Assembly: GCA_050117315.1 (NCBI GenBank)
Contig: JASFMY010000008.1
Span: 1-64,000 of the forward strand
Length of the DNA: 64,000 nt
DNA from: JANQIV01 sp050117315
GTDB taxonomy: Bacteria > Bacteroidota > Ignavibacteria > Ignavibacteriales > Melioribacteraceae
Direction: 5' to 3'
Made by a program: the position numbers and the translations under genes
Shown here: positions 26,152-35,510 of the stretch, one piece after another
How the letters are laid out: each line of letters opens with the position of its first letter
How positions within the stretch are numbered: position 1 is the stretch's first letter
The notes under the pieces: model-generated
Told to the model about the DNA's origin: nothing
Database searches by the model: none
The model's input: the letters and a program-made list of their open reading frames with translations, nothing else

Positions 26152-26841
26152 ATGACTAAATCTTCAAGAAAAATTGTTAAAAATCTCTCAACTGATTGTG
26201 TAGTTTTTGGTTTTGATAATTCCCAGCTTAAAGTACTTTTAATTAAATTAGCTGTCGAACCGGGCAAAGGAAAATGGGCATTACCTGGCAGTAATATTCT
26301 GCAGAATGAAGATTTGGATTCTGCCGCTAGACGTGTTTTATATGAACTAACCGGCTTGGATAATTTGTATATGGAACAATTCCATACTTTTGGTAATGTT
26401 AATAGGTTTCCCCTTTTTAGGGTTATTACTGTAGCATATTTTGCATTAGTAAAAATAGAAGATTATTTACCAAAGCCGGGACCAAAAGCAAGTGATGCGA
26501 AATGGTTTCCGGTAGAGAAATTACCAAGACTTCCGTTTGATCACAAAGAAATTATTCGGCTTGCTCAAAAAAGATTAAAACAAAGAGTTAGGATTAGACC
26601 TATTGGGTTTGAATTATTGTCAAAGAAATTTACTCTTACGCAAATCCAGAGTTTGTATGAAACAATACTAGGAATAACCTTTGACAAAAGAAATTTCAGA
26701 AAAAAAATTCTCAGTTTGAATATGTTAATAGACTTAAGCGAAATGCAGAAAGGTGTTCCTCACAGAGCGGCAAAACTTTATAAGTTTGATAAAAGGAAAT
26801 ATAACAAACTCAAAGAAAAAGGATTTAACTTTGAGCTTTAG
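26152..26841 (+). CDS. NUDIX-domain transcriptional regulator (NrtR/AraR-like)
   Basis: 229 residues. Residues about 10-140 form a NUDIX domain (DCVVFGFDNSQLKVLLIK; GKWALPGSNI). The catalytic NUDIX box is degenerate: the region after LPG lacks the REvxEEx2G glutamates and reads LDSAARRVLYELTGL, so it probably senses a ligand rather than hydrolysing one. The C-terminal part (about 150-229) is a winged helix (FTLTQIQSLYETILGITFDK; KGVPHRAAKLYKF), as in NrtR and the Bacteroides AraR regulators. It is preceded by AAGGA 8 nt before ATG and diverges from the GH89 operon with two motif copies between them. It is the probable owner of the TTAGTGTA motif. Confidence 0.9.
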   Translation: MTKSSRKIVKNLSTDCVVFGFDNSQLKVLLIKLAVEPGKGKWALPGSNILQNEDLDSAARRVLYELTGLDNLYMEQFHTFGNVNRFPLFRVITVAYFALVKIEDYLPKPGPKASDAKWFPVEKLPRLPFDHKEIIRLAQKRLKQRVRIRPIGFELLSKKFTLTQIQSLYETILGITFDKRNFRKKILSLNMLIDLSEMQKGVPHRAAKLYKFDKRKYNKLKEKGFNFEL

Positions 26842-26857
26842 TTATATTGAATAAACC

Positions 26858-27300
26858 CATTGTTCGAAACAAAATTTTCTCATATAGGATTTGTCTTCCG
26901 ACTCGTATAAGACTTGGGTTTCTACTCTTATATGAGTCGGTTTCCTAAACATATATGAGTTTGCTTCCTACTCATAATGGAGCCTGTTCCCCACTCACAT
27001 AAGACTTAGATTCCTACTCTTATGTAATCTTGTTCCCTACTCATATATGATCTCATTGACTACTCTTATATGAGTTTGCTGCTTGTCAATATATGACCTT
27101 ATGCCCGGTTCCAACAATGCTATAATTAACTCGTTGTTCTAAACTTAATTGAATAATACTAAAAAATCAGCATAGAATATACAAACCTGTATGTTTACGG
27201 ACTAGAGTTGGCGGCAATATAGGCACACAGGTTAGAAAATCCGTGCTACATCTGTAACTTAGACTTTCTAGTCTGTGGAGTATATTTATTTCGAACAATG
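26858..27300. repeat. Inverted repeat pair enclosing a minisatellite
   Basis: CATTGTTCGAAA at 26858-26869 and its exact reverse complement at 27289-27300 bound a 443-bp segment; flanking bases are also partly complementary. A third, imperfect copy in direct orientation (CTCGTTGTTCTAAAC) lies near 27130. The segment between 27160 and 27290 also contains short complementary runs (GGACTAGA and TCTAGTC). This could be a non-autonomous element, but no target duplication or transposase was seen. It lies between convergent genes. Confidence 0.5.
26877..27106. repeat. Diverged tandem repeat, 23-bp period, ten copies
   Basis: Ten consecutive units of exactly 23 bp can be laid out without gaps, beginning at 26877, 26900, 26923 and so on to 27084. 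The unit resembles TACTCATATATGAGTTTGTT plus CC; the TACTC..ATATGAG part is a short palindrome in several units. Units differ from each other at many positions, so the array is old. Confidence 0.75.
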
Positions 27301-27313
27301 AGTTGAATAATTG

Positions 27314-29209
27314 TTAATGAAAAAAAACATTTTGAGGAACTAACTGCTTAGGAAAGTTTTCCGACTTATAATAAAGCTTTAGTTCCTCTCCTTCACAATC
27401 TTCAAAATATTCCAAATAGAATTTATGAAATCCTTTCTTTAACCCGACATTGCCGCTTCTTGTTCTCGGGCTGTGTGAACCATTGTTATCTACTACTAAT
27501 TCATCATCAATAAAAAGCCCGTCATCGGATAAAACATAAAAATCGTATACTCCGCTTTCTTCAATTTTTATATAACCGCTATAAGTAATAGCGAACTGAT
27601 CTTCCTGATCTTTTATTTCTCCAATTTTTACATTTTCGATGATCCCGCTTTTCTTGCTATTTAGCTCATTAAAGTTTGGCAAAAACGACCAGTTTTCACC
27701 TGTGTAATAATTATATTTTAGTCCGGCTGAGTTTAGAAATATTTTTACACCCTCTTTACCTTCGGTTTTAATAAAACTTTTTGCAGTTGATTTACTTACA
27801 TCACCATTATTAAATACTGCTGCTTTTACTGTTATGGTGCTATTAATATCAATCGCATTTTTATATAAAGTTGATTCAATGTTAGGTTCACTGCCGTCAG
27901 TAGTAAATCTAATTTCGCCGGCTTCATTATAATTTATTATAGTAAGTTTTATATTATCCATAAACTTATTGCTTGGGAATTTGAAAACCGGTGCACTTAA
28001 ATTCATATCTTTTGTCACAGGGTTTGATCGATACTCTGTTCTATCTATTTCGTAATAATCAAATAGTGTTCCCTCATCATCTATCGCAGATAAAAATAAT
28101 TTAGGACCATTAACTGAAATCAAACTAAAGAAATGATCGCTTTTAACTTTTGCAGTAAACCAGGATCGGATAGTCCCGCTGATCTCATTATTACCACCTG
28201 CTCCGCCACATTGAACATATACCACCCCATCCTCATCAACTTTTTTATTTAGAAGAGGCCAGGTTCTTTCATAACTATGAATGTGCCCGTAGAAAACCAA
28301 GTCAACACCATACTTTTCATACAAAGGAATTATAGGATCAAAATTGGGGTCGCCTTCTAAAGGTAGTGAAGTAACAGTGTTTCCATAATCATCAAAGTCT
28401 GATGAATAAGGCGGATGATGATGCGCTGCTATTTTCCATAATGATTTCGATTTTGCTAATTCATCAACAAGCCATTCATACTGCGGACTTCCGGGTTCCA
28501 TGTCATTATTGCTGTCTAAAATAAAGAACTGAATATTTCCATAAATAAAAGTATAATAATTTTTTGTTCCGGGATGTTTCATGTAAGTATGATAATTTTT
28601 TGCTTCTCCATTTACTTCAACATCGTGATTGCCTAAAACCGGGAACAAAGGAATACTTTTCATGAACTCGTGCCCGTCGGATAAAAATTGATATCTCCAA
28701 TGGTTAAGATTACTTCCCGCTTCTACTAAGTCGCCTACTATAAGACCAAAGTTGGGTCTCTCTAATAAAGCCAGTTTCGAAACCCTCTTCCAAACAGTGG
28801 AATCAGTCTGCTGCTGGCTATCTCCAAATACGGCAAATGTTACAGGACGTTCAGAGGAAATAGAAGTCATAAATGAATTGATTTCAAAAATCAAAGTATC
28901 CGAATCAACAAAAGTTATTACCCGGTAAAAATATTTTTTTTCGGAAGATAACTCATTCAAACGAACAGAAAGTATTTTTGTTTTTGATTCCGATATTTTT
29001 TCATTTTCTAATAATGGGGAATTACTATTTAATTTAGCTTCACCATATTTCACAAGACCTTTTGACGGTAAATTTGTTTCCCATAAAATAGTTATACCGT
29101 CTTTTGCAACATTCTGGATATAAGGTTTAACAACAAATTTTAATTCTCCGCTATTTACCGGTATTTGTGCTGCTGTAAATAACAATAAAGCAAATACATA
29201 TTTAAACAA
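27314..29209 (-). CDS. Secreted purple-acid-phosphatase-like protein with PA14 module
   Basis: 631 residues. Signal peptide, then a purple acid phosphatase N-domain (about 25-110, PYIQNVAKDGITILWET), then the metallophosphoesterase motifs FAVFGDSQ, GDLVEAG, GNHDVE, HHHPPYS and YGHIHSYERTW (about 125-310). Residues about 420-460 are a chitobiase C-terminal-like segment (FTTDGSEPNIESTLY), and 470-631 a PA14 domain (YIKIEESGVYDFYVLSDDG; DNNGSHSPRTRSG). The same two accessory domains end the GH92 protein of this operon, so both enzymes probably bind the same surface or substrate. It is the last gene of the operon, 13 bp after alkaline phosphatase. Confidence 0.9.
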   Translation of the reverse strand: MFKYVFALLLFTAAQIPVNSGELKFVVKPYIQNVAKDGITILWETNLPSKGLVKYGEAKLNSNSPLLENEKISESKTKILSVRLNELSSEKKYFYRVITFVDSDTLIFEINSFMTSISSERPVTFAVFGDSQQQTDSTVWKRVSKLALLERPNFGLIVGDLVEAGSNLNHWRYQFLSDGHEFMKSIPLFPVLGNHDVEVNGEAKNYHTYMKHPGTKNYYTFIYGNIQFFILDSNNDMEPGSPQYEWLVDELAKSKSLWKIAAHHHPPYSSDFDDYGNTVTSLPLEGDPNFDPIIPLYEKYGVDLVFYGHIHSYERTWPLLNKKVDEDGVVYVQCGGAGGNNEISGTIRSWFTAKVKSDHFFSLISVNGPKLFLSAIDDEGTLFDYYEIDRTEYRSNPVTKDMNLSAPVFKFPSNKFMDNIKLTIINYNEAGEIRFTTDGSEPNIESTLYKNAIDINSTITVKAAVFNNGDVSKSTAKSFIKTEGKEGVKIFLNSAGLKYNYYTGENWSFLPNFNELNSKKSGIIENVKIGEIKDQEDQFAITYSGYIKIEESGVYDFYVLSDDGLFIDDELVVDNNGSHSPRTRSGNVGLKKGFHKFYLEYFEDCEGEELKLYYKSENFPKQLVPQNVFFH

Positions 29210-29222
29210 ATTTGATCTCTCC

Positions 29223-30737
29223 TCATTTTCCTTTTTTATAATTTTTTCTTGTATTAAAAATTACTTCCGCATCTTCCAATGTGATTTCATAATCAATATT
29301 ATCTTTTAACAGTTCATATAATTCTTTTGCACTTTTTGCTTTCCCAAAATCTCTGTGAATTGCTCTTTTTTGTTTTTTTAGTTTTAAGAAGTTTTCAAAT
29401 AATAGAGGATCGGTTTTACTTGTCCATGTATCCCCGCTTTTTAATTCTTTTACAAATTTATTTTCATCTGTTCTCTTAGTGTATGAAATCGAAAGCCCGC
29501 CTGTTTCGTGGTCGGCAGTAAAGATTAATAATGTTTTCTTTTTATTCTTTTGATATTCATTATAGCAAACTCCCAGCAGTTCATTCATTTCTTCCGTTGC
29601 TCTATACACGGAACCGCCGTCATTATCGTGAGCTTCCCAGTCAATTCTGGCAGCTTCAATCATTATAAAATAATTTTGCTTTTTGTGATTCAAAATTTCA
29701 AAAGCTTTTTCCGCCATTTGAACTAAAGATGGTTCCCCAGTATCTTCGATATCTCTGTCTATTGCAGCGGCCAAACCTCCGGGAGCAAATAAACCCAGTA
29801 GCCTGTCGGTATTTTTATTAACTGTTAACAAATCATTTTTATTGGATACAATTTGATAACCATTTTCAACAAATTCTTCTAATAGATTCTTATCATCATT
29901 TCTATCCGATTTGGAATTTCTCATTTGATCTGAATTTTGAAAGTATATATAGTCTTTAATATGTGTACCTTCGGGAATAAAACGGGCAGCTCCTCCGCCA
30001 AAAATAATATCTATTTTATGGTTTATTAATTGTGCGGCTATATTGTTTTCCAAATCCCTGTTATAGGAATGAGCATAAAAAGCAGCAGGAGTTCCATCGG
30101 TAATTCCCGCATCAGTTATTATTGCGGTTGAATAATTGTTCTCTTTAGCTAGTGCTATACTTGACTTCAGCGGGTACCCGTTTGTATCAATTCCAACAGT
30201 TTCTAAATAACTTTTTATACCCGTTGCTAATGACGTCGCCGATGTTGCCGATCCTGTAACCAGTCCCCTGACCGGATTTGTCAATGTTATACCGCAGCTT
30301 CCTTCATTCAATATTTTTTCGAAGTAAGTTTCTTCATCTGACTTTTCAGCAATACGCATGTATATAGGTAAGCTCATATGATTCATACCCATACCGTCAC
30401 CAATAACCAGAATTACATTTTGCCCTTCTTTTATTGCTTCGTGGGTAACTTTACCAATGTCCGTGTTTTGAATTAGCCCGTTTAACTTTTTTATATATTT
30501 TTCTTGTCCAACAGCCCCGCAAGGAACCGGGGAAGCCGTATGGTTACCTGTACTCCAGGCAAAATGAGATTCATCAGCTAACGTCCTGTTTAACAATAAA
30601 TGCGCCAGTTTGCTATTTGAAGAATAATATGTTCCGCCTTTATAGCCAATTACATCAACTGTTTGATTGCCCCAAACCAAATATGATATGGCAAGTGTTA
30701 AAACTACTACTGTGATGTATCCAATAATTTTTTTCAT
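29223..30737 (-). CDS. Alkaline phosphatase (exported)
   Basis: 504 residues from the preferred ATG at 30737, which has GGAAG 6 nt upstream and directly precedes a signal anchor (KKIIGYITVVVLTLAISYLV). An alternative ATG at 30848 abuts the GH92 stop codon and would add 37 residues. Alkaline phosphatase motifs are present: VIGDGMGMNH (metal aspartate), GSATSATSLATG (nucleophile Ser), FGGGAARFIP, MIEAARIDWEAHD and TADHETGG. It removes terminal phosphate monoesters in the periplasm. Lying between GH92 and the purple acid phosphatase, it is probably part of substrate processing rather than phosphate starvation. Confidence 0.9.
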   Translation of the reverse strand: MKKIIGYITVVVLTLAISYLVWGNQTVDVIGYKGGTYYSSNSKLAHLLLNRTLADESHFAWSTGNHTASPVPCGAVGQEKYIKKLNGLIQNTDIGKVTHEAIKEGQNVILVIGDGMGMNHMSLPIYMRIAEKSDEETYFEKILNEGSCGITLTNPVRGLVTGSATSATSLATGIKSYLETVGIDTNGYPLKSSIALAKENNYSTAIITDAGITDGTPAAFYAHSYNRDLENNIAAQLINHKIDIIFGGGAARFIPEGTHIKDYIYFQNSDQMRNSKSDRNDDKNLLEEFVENGYQIVSNKNDLLTVNKNTDRLLGLFAPGGLAAAIDRDIEDTGEPSLVQMAEKAFEILNHKKQNYFIMIEAARIDWEAHDNDGGSVYRATEEMNELLGVCYNEYQKNKKKTLLIFTADHETGGLSISYTKRTDENKFVKELKSGDTWTSKTDPLLFENFLKLKKQKRAIHRDFGKAKSAKELYELLKDNIDYEITLEDAEVIFNTRKNYKKGK

Positions 30738-30848
30738 TGTGCTTCCGCTTTTTGGGTTTAACTTAAATTTATTTCCGCCGATCAGATCTATACCGGAGAA
30801 ATATTTATTTGTTTTTCTATTAATAGAAAAACTTATTGTTTCATTCAT

Positions 30849-33779
30849 CTATCTGAACAATACAGATTTCGGCAATTTCTCTTTTTTTATTTCACTGCTT
30901 TCCCAATAAACATCTATACTATTGCCTTCATAATCTTCAAAGTATAATAACGTAAAGGGGTGAATTCCCTTTTCAAGCGCTATTGAACCGGAAGCAAAAA
31001 TTGCAGAATGCGAACCGTCATTATTAACAATTTCTTTATCATTTATAAATAGTATACTGCCGTCGTCGGACTTGCAATAAAAGGTATAGATATTATCTTT
31101 AGGAATTTCTATATATCCGGTATAAATGAATCCATAGTAATCTTCCTTTTCAGCTCTATCTAAATTAAAATATCCCAGTTCTCCGCTTTTAACTACTTCT
31201 GTATTTTTCAAATCGTATGCACTTGAAAATTTTCCTTCAACATATTGGAATTTTATACCGGGTGTTATTTTATCGGTTTTAATCGACTTTAAAAATTCCG
31301 CTTTTACAGCATTTACTTTTAGAATAGGTCCTGGTAAAAATCCGTCTTTATAAGCCCGGGCTTTTATCACAACTGATTTTTCTATTTCAAACGTTTCATT
31401 AAATAATTTAGAATTCTTAGTTGGTTCGGATCCGTCAAGTGTGTAATAAATTTTTACTTCTTTTGTTCTACAAGCAAAATCAATTGATATTTTATTTAAG
31501 AAGTACCCTACATCATTTTTAATATACGGAATACTTGTTGTTTCATTGTTTGTTAACGAATATGATTGATTATCAACTCCCCAATTTTTATTTGGTTTAC
31601 TACTCATTTCGAATACTAGACTCCCGCCATTTGCAATATCATTGTGGTTGATAAACGGACCGTTTATTTTTTTCCCGTTTAATGTTAATGACTGGACATA
31701 TATATTTTTCTCGGATAGATTTTCAGTTTTGATAATAATCTTTTTTCCGTTTTCCAGATTTATTTCAGCTTCTTCAAAATACGGAGACCCAATTTGATAC
31801 TCATCAGTTCCGGGACAAAACGGGTATAAACCTAATGATGAGAAATTAAACCATGAGGACATCTGGCCGCAATCCTCATTACCAATCAAACCTCCAGGTT
31901 TAATTGTGTACATCTCTTTGTTAATTTGATTTATTCTTTCTTGAGTTTTCCAAGGCTGTCCAACAAGGTTATATAAATATGCAACATGATGGCTCGGCTC
32001 ATTGCCGTGTACATATTGACCAATCAGTCCCGTAACATCTGGTATATCATGTCCCGACAACTCTCCTTCAGCAGTAAATAATTTATCAAGATGATTTATT
32101 AAATTATTTTCATTCCCGTGCAAATTAATTAGTCCTTTTACATCGTGAGGCACAAACATTGAATACTGCCAGGCATTTGCTTCAGTATAATTTCTGGAGA
32201 TTTCAAAAGGATCAAACGGGGAATCCCAATTGCCATTTGATCTTTTAGCCCTAAAGAAGCCGGTACTTCCGTCAAAAAGATTTATATAGTTAAGTGCACG
32301 TTCCTTGAATTCGGCTGCAACAGCTTTGTTACCGATTGATTCTGCAAACCCGTATATGCACCAGTCATCATAAGCATATTCCAATGTTTTGGAGACTGAT
32401 TCAATTCTTTTATCCGATGGTAAATAACTTAGTTCATCGTACAAATTCATTTCAATGCTGTTGTTCTTTGCAGTAGCAATCATAGCTTCTAAAGCAAGCT
32501 CGGTATCAAAGCCGCGAATACCTTTTGCATATGCATCGGCAATAACTGAAACAGAATGATAGCCAATCATTGTTCCGGTTTCATTTCCAGCCAATTCCCA
32601 TTTGGGCAGTAGTCCGCTTTCTTTATACTTTATTAACATCGACTTAATCATATTTTCCGTTTTGGTTGGTTCAATCAAAACAAATAGAGGATGCGTTGCT
32701 CTAAAAGTATCCCATAATGAAAATATGGTATAGTTGTCAAATTCTTCGCTTAAGTGAATCTTCCTATCGTTGCCTCTGTATCTCCTATCAACATCATAAA
32801 ATATATTGGGAATAATACTGGAGTGATAAAGTGCAGTATAAAATATTTTTTTCTTTTCGTCGGATTTATCCTTTACAATAATTTTACTTAACTGTTTATT
32901 CCATTTTTCTTTTGCTTCTTTTCTAACTTTTTCAAAATCCCAATTTGGAATTTCAGTTTTCAAATTATTTTTTGCCCCTTCATAATCAACAGCAGAAATA
33001 CCAACTTTTATCAATAACGGTTTCTCATTATTAGTAAATCTTAAAAATGCTTTTAGATCATTACCTTTTACGAGTTTTTTATTTTTAGCGACACTTCCGT
33101 TTTCACTAATTCCAAAATCAATTATCGGTTTTGAAAATTCAGCATAAAAATATACAATCTGATCTTCAGCCCAACCTGCCGATCTTCTCATACCCCGGAT
33201 AGTATTCTCATTCACAATTTGTAATTCTAATTCTTTAATTCTTTCACCCGGTTCGAGCTGATGTGTTAAATCAATTATTAAATTAGCATCGCTATTTTTT
33301 GGGTAAGTATATTTATGAAAGCCGGCTCTGGTTGTTGCGGTTAATTCAACATTTATATCATAATCTTTTAACAAGACAGAATAATATCCTGGCCCGGCTG
33401 TTTCAGAAGTATGATCAAATTTACTTCTGTAACCACTTTTAGTATCCTCTTCCGTTCCTTTGTTTAATTTAATTTCGCCGACTGTAGGCATGAATAAAAT
33501 ATCGCTATAATCTAAAACTCCAACCCCGCTTAAATGCTGATGTGAAAAACCTATAATGGTATTATCAGTATAATGGTAACCGCCGCATGCGTCCCAATTG
33601 CCTGTTCTTGTGTCGGGACTTAATTGTACCATTCCGAAAGGAACAGTTACACCCGGATAAGTATGACCATGTCCGCCGGTGCCGATAAACGGATCAACAT
33701 ATTTCGTTAGGTCCTGTGCCAAAAAATTAGCAGCTAACAAAAAACTATAAACGGTAAATTTTACTATAATATTTTTCAT
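30849..33779 (-). CDS. GH92 exo-alpha-mannosidase with chitobiase-C and PA14 modules
   Basis: 976 residues with a signal peptide (FTVYSFLLAANFLA). GH92 begins at YVDPFIGTGGHGHTYPG and PFGMVQLSPDTR; the helical domain carries the calcium and catalytic region (SLWDTFRATHPLF, LGLYPFCPGTDEY, and GNEPSHHVAYLYN with the family general-acid Glu). GH92 enzymes are calcium-dependent inverting alpha-mannosidases acting on N-glycans, fungal mannan or mannose phosphodiesters. The catalytic part ends near residue 740, followed by a chitobiase C-terminal-like segment (TLDGSEPTKNSKL) and PA14 (about 820-976). Spacing is 21 bp from the upstream phosphoesterase and 0 bp to the next reading frame. Confidence 0.93.
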   Translation of the reverse strand: MKNIIVKFTVYSFLLAANFLAQDLTKYVDPFIGTGGHGHTYPGVTVPFGMVQLSPDTRTGNWDACGGYHYTDNTIIGFSHQHLSGVGVLDYSDILFMPTVGEIKLNKGTEEDTKSGYRSKFDHTSETAGPGYYSVLLKDYDINVELTATTRAGFHKYTYPKNSDANLIIDLTHQLEPGERIKELELQIVNENTIRGMRRSAGWAEDQIVYFYAEFSKPIIDFGISENGSVAKNKKLVKGNDLKAFLRFTNNEKPLLIKVGISAVDYEGAKNNLKTEIPNWDFEKVRKEAKEKWNKQLSKIIVKDKSDEKKKIFYTALYHSSIIPNIFYDVDRRYRGNDRKIHLSEEFDNYTIFSLWDTFRATHPLFVLIEPTKTENMIKSMLIKYKESGLLPKWELAGNETGTMIGYHSVSVIADAYAKGIRGFDTELALEAMIATAKNNSIEMNLYDELSYLPSDKRIESVSKTLEYAYDDWCIYGFAESIGNKAVAAEFKERALNYINLFDGSTGFFRAKRSNGNWDSPFDPFEISRNYTEANAWQYSMFVPHDVKGLINLHGNENNLINHLDKLFTAEGELSGHDIPDVTGLIGQYVHGNEPSHHVAYLYNLVGQPWKTQERINQINKEMYTIKPGGLIGNEDCGQMSSWFNFSSLGLYPFCPGTDEYQIGSPYFEEAEINLENGKKIIIKTENLSEKNIYVQSLTLNGKKINGPFINHNDIANGGSLVFEMSSKPNKNWGVDNQSYSLTNNETTSIPYIKNDVGYFLNKISIDFACRTKEVKIYYTLDGSEPTKNSKLFNETFEIEKSVVIKARAYKDGFLPGPILKVNAVKAEFLKSIKTDKITPGIKFQYVEGKFSSAYDLKNTEVVKSGELGYFNLDRAEKEDYYGFIYTGYIEIPKDNIYTFYCKSDDGSILFINDKEIVNNDGSHSAIFASGSIALEKGIHPFTLLYFEDYEGNSIDVYWESSEIKKEKLPKSVLFR

Positions 33780-33800
33780 AATATATCTCGATAAGTCTAT

Positions 33801-34787
33801 TTAAAATTCTTCATGATAGGATGGTTCGACAAGCTCTACATTGCCATTACCGTCTTTCCATCTACAAGTAACAACGTCCATATATTTAGCGGTTATTTTA
33901 CAAATTAAAAAAGAGCCATTACCGTCATCATCGGGCCAGGCATTATTTACCTGGAATATATTTATTCCTTTCCATTTAAAATTTTCCGCCTCATGAATAT
34001 GACCGTTAATTATTGCTACTATATTATAGTCTTTTATAACACTGTATAAAGTCTCTTTTTCTTCTTCGCTCCACCATCTATTAGCCCCATCATAAAATGC
34101 ATAGTGTTGAATAATAATTACCGGTTTACCATTTGAAGCATTATACTTCAAATCCTTACTCAACCATTCAATGCTATTGGCATTACCATTTTCAGTATTG
34201 CCGGCAAATCTATGCGTTTGTACTAAATGCAGTTTGCCCCAATCCCATGAGTAATTTTTAGATTTATTATCAAAATTAGTTACCGGAACCGGTACATTTT
34301 TCCCGCTATGCCTCTCTGCAACATATTCCAACATATAATTTCTATAAGCAGTGGCACCATCACCCACATGCTGCAGGTCTAAATCATGATTTCCCAATCC
34401 AACATAAACAGGGAAATTAATTACCTTATCCCCGGGCCCTTTTTCATATCTCTTTTTCAACAGCTTTAGAGAACTTGGTTCAGCTCTATCGGTAATATCG
34501 CCTGCCATTATTACACCGTTCGGTTCTTCTATAGGTTCACCGACAGAACCGAAATAAGTATTTTCTTCCATTATCTTTTCCTGCCAAGTCGAAGCTTTAA
34601 TATTATCTATAGTACCACAAACCGTGTTCATAGCAACTATATGGTAATACTGATCTGTTTCCGGCGGCGGGTCAAAATGTGTGTCTGCAACTACAAAAAA
34701 CGTTACGGAAGATTCATTCTCATTTTTCGTTTGTGCATTGGTAATTAAACAGACAATGAATAGTACCATTAAAATACTTCTGTGCAT
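33801..34787 (-). CDS. Secreted calcineurin-like metallophosphoesterase
   Basis: 328 residues, first gene of the operon. A short signal peptide (LMVLFIVCLITNAQ) precedes the metal-binding motifs VVADTHFD, AGDITDR, GNHDLD, IIQHYAF and NGHIHEAE. The fold covers phosphomonoesterases and phosphodiesterases; it resembles secreted sphingomyelinase- or GPI-type enzymes in general layout, but the substrate is not assignable. The leader GGGGTAAGAATAATATG resembles that of the two EEP-family genes at 5844 and 8661. A single copy of the regulon motif lies about 206 bp upstream. Confidence 0.88.
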   Translation of the reverse strand: MHRSILMVLFIVCLITNAQTKNENESSVTFFVVADTHFDPPPETDQYYHIVAMNTVCGTIDNIKASTWQEKIMEENTYFGSVGEPIEEPNGVIMAGDITDRAEPSSLKLLKKRYEKGPGDKVINFPVYVGLGNHDLDLQHVGDGATAYRNYMLEYVAERHSGKNVPVPVTNFDNKSKNYSWDWGKLHLVQTHRFAGNTENGNANSIEWLSKDLKYNASNGKPVIIIQHYAFYDGANRWWSEEEKETLYSVIKDYNIVAIINGHIHEAENFKWKGINIFQVNNAWPDDDGNGSFLICKITAKYMDVVTCRWKDGNGNVELVEPSYHEEF

Positions 34788-34992
34788 ATTATTCTTACCC
34801 CTTATTTAAACACATAATTTTTTTATTTTTAATATATCATCAGAACTAAAGAATGAGTTTAAATATTCAATTTTACTATCCTCAAAAAAGTAATTCAGTA
34901 TTGCGGGGTCCTTTAGTTAGATTAACATTTTTGTTTTTTCTTATTCTTGGATATGAATCATAAATGCTTTTTCTAATTATTAAGTTACAAAC

Positions 34993-35011
34993 TTAGTGTA
35001 ATACATACAAT
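34993..35011. promoter_or_regulatory. Regulon motif, site C
   Basis: TTAGTGTAATACATACAAT with inverted repeat TGTA-N5-TACA, upstream of the phosphoesterase-GH92 operon. The rest of 34788-35330 is AT-rich and shows nothing else I can name. Confidence 0.65.
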
Positions 35012-35330
35012 ATCAAGTCCGGTAATATTCTGAATTAATATTTAATTAATATCAAAGTCGTTTCACAAAGGTTTTATTCATCACTTTAATCTAAATTACC
35101 TTAATTTCAATAATGGGTATTCGAAACACATCACGTTTTTTTGAAGTTTTAAAAACACTAAATTATTTCTTAATAACTTATTATTTTCAATTCCAAGAAG
35201 CGCAATTAAATAGATGTAATATACTTCAAGGTATAATCCTTATTTATAATAGACAACGGTTTACCTTTATAAACAGACTATGAAAAACAAAATCGATAAT
35301 GCCAGGGGGAAGCCGGGATAGAATTAATTC

Positions 35331-35503
35331 TCGATACGGTATTCCACTCCCGAATGTTGAAGGGCATGGTTAAATAGATTAACAATAAAAGTTTTCAAGA
35401 AAACCATTGTTGTTACTGATTCGAGTAAATTTTTAGCCGCAGTTTTGTTTTTACAGCTCCAATGAAATATGTTGACACAGTTATTACGGATACAAACTTT
35501 TAA
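35331..35503 (+). pseudogene. C-terminal remnant of a DeoR-family regulator
   Basis: The plus strand reads LNRLTIKVFKKTIVVTDSSK, and in another frame SRSFVFTAPMKYVDTVITDT followed by NF and a stop. These two blocks are consecutive in DeoR-type sugar regulators (KKTIVV.DSSKF..RSF..V.P...VDTVITD). A frameshift near 35440 and an earlier stop show it is decayed. A hairpin just after its stop fits as its terminator. It lies close to the glycan operon, so an older control system may have been lost. Confidence 0.6.
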
Positions 35504-35510
35504 AAACAAA

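Noticed and set aside
26877..27106. Regular repeats that could be a CRISPR array
   Set aside because: The whole 23-bp period is occupied by one diverged unit; there are no conserved repeats alternating with unique spacers, and no cas genes are nearby.
29485..29505. TTAGTGTA inside the alkaline phosphatase gene as a sixth regulon site
   Set aside because: The second half (ACAAT) is absent and the position is inside a coding region.
29223..30737. A sulfatase target for the maturase-like fusion protein
   Set aside because: The nucleophile region GSATSATSLATG is the alkaline phosphatase serine site; there is no C/S-x-P-x-R sulfatase signature.
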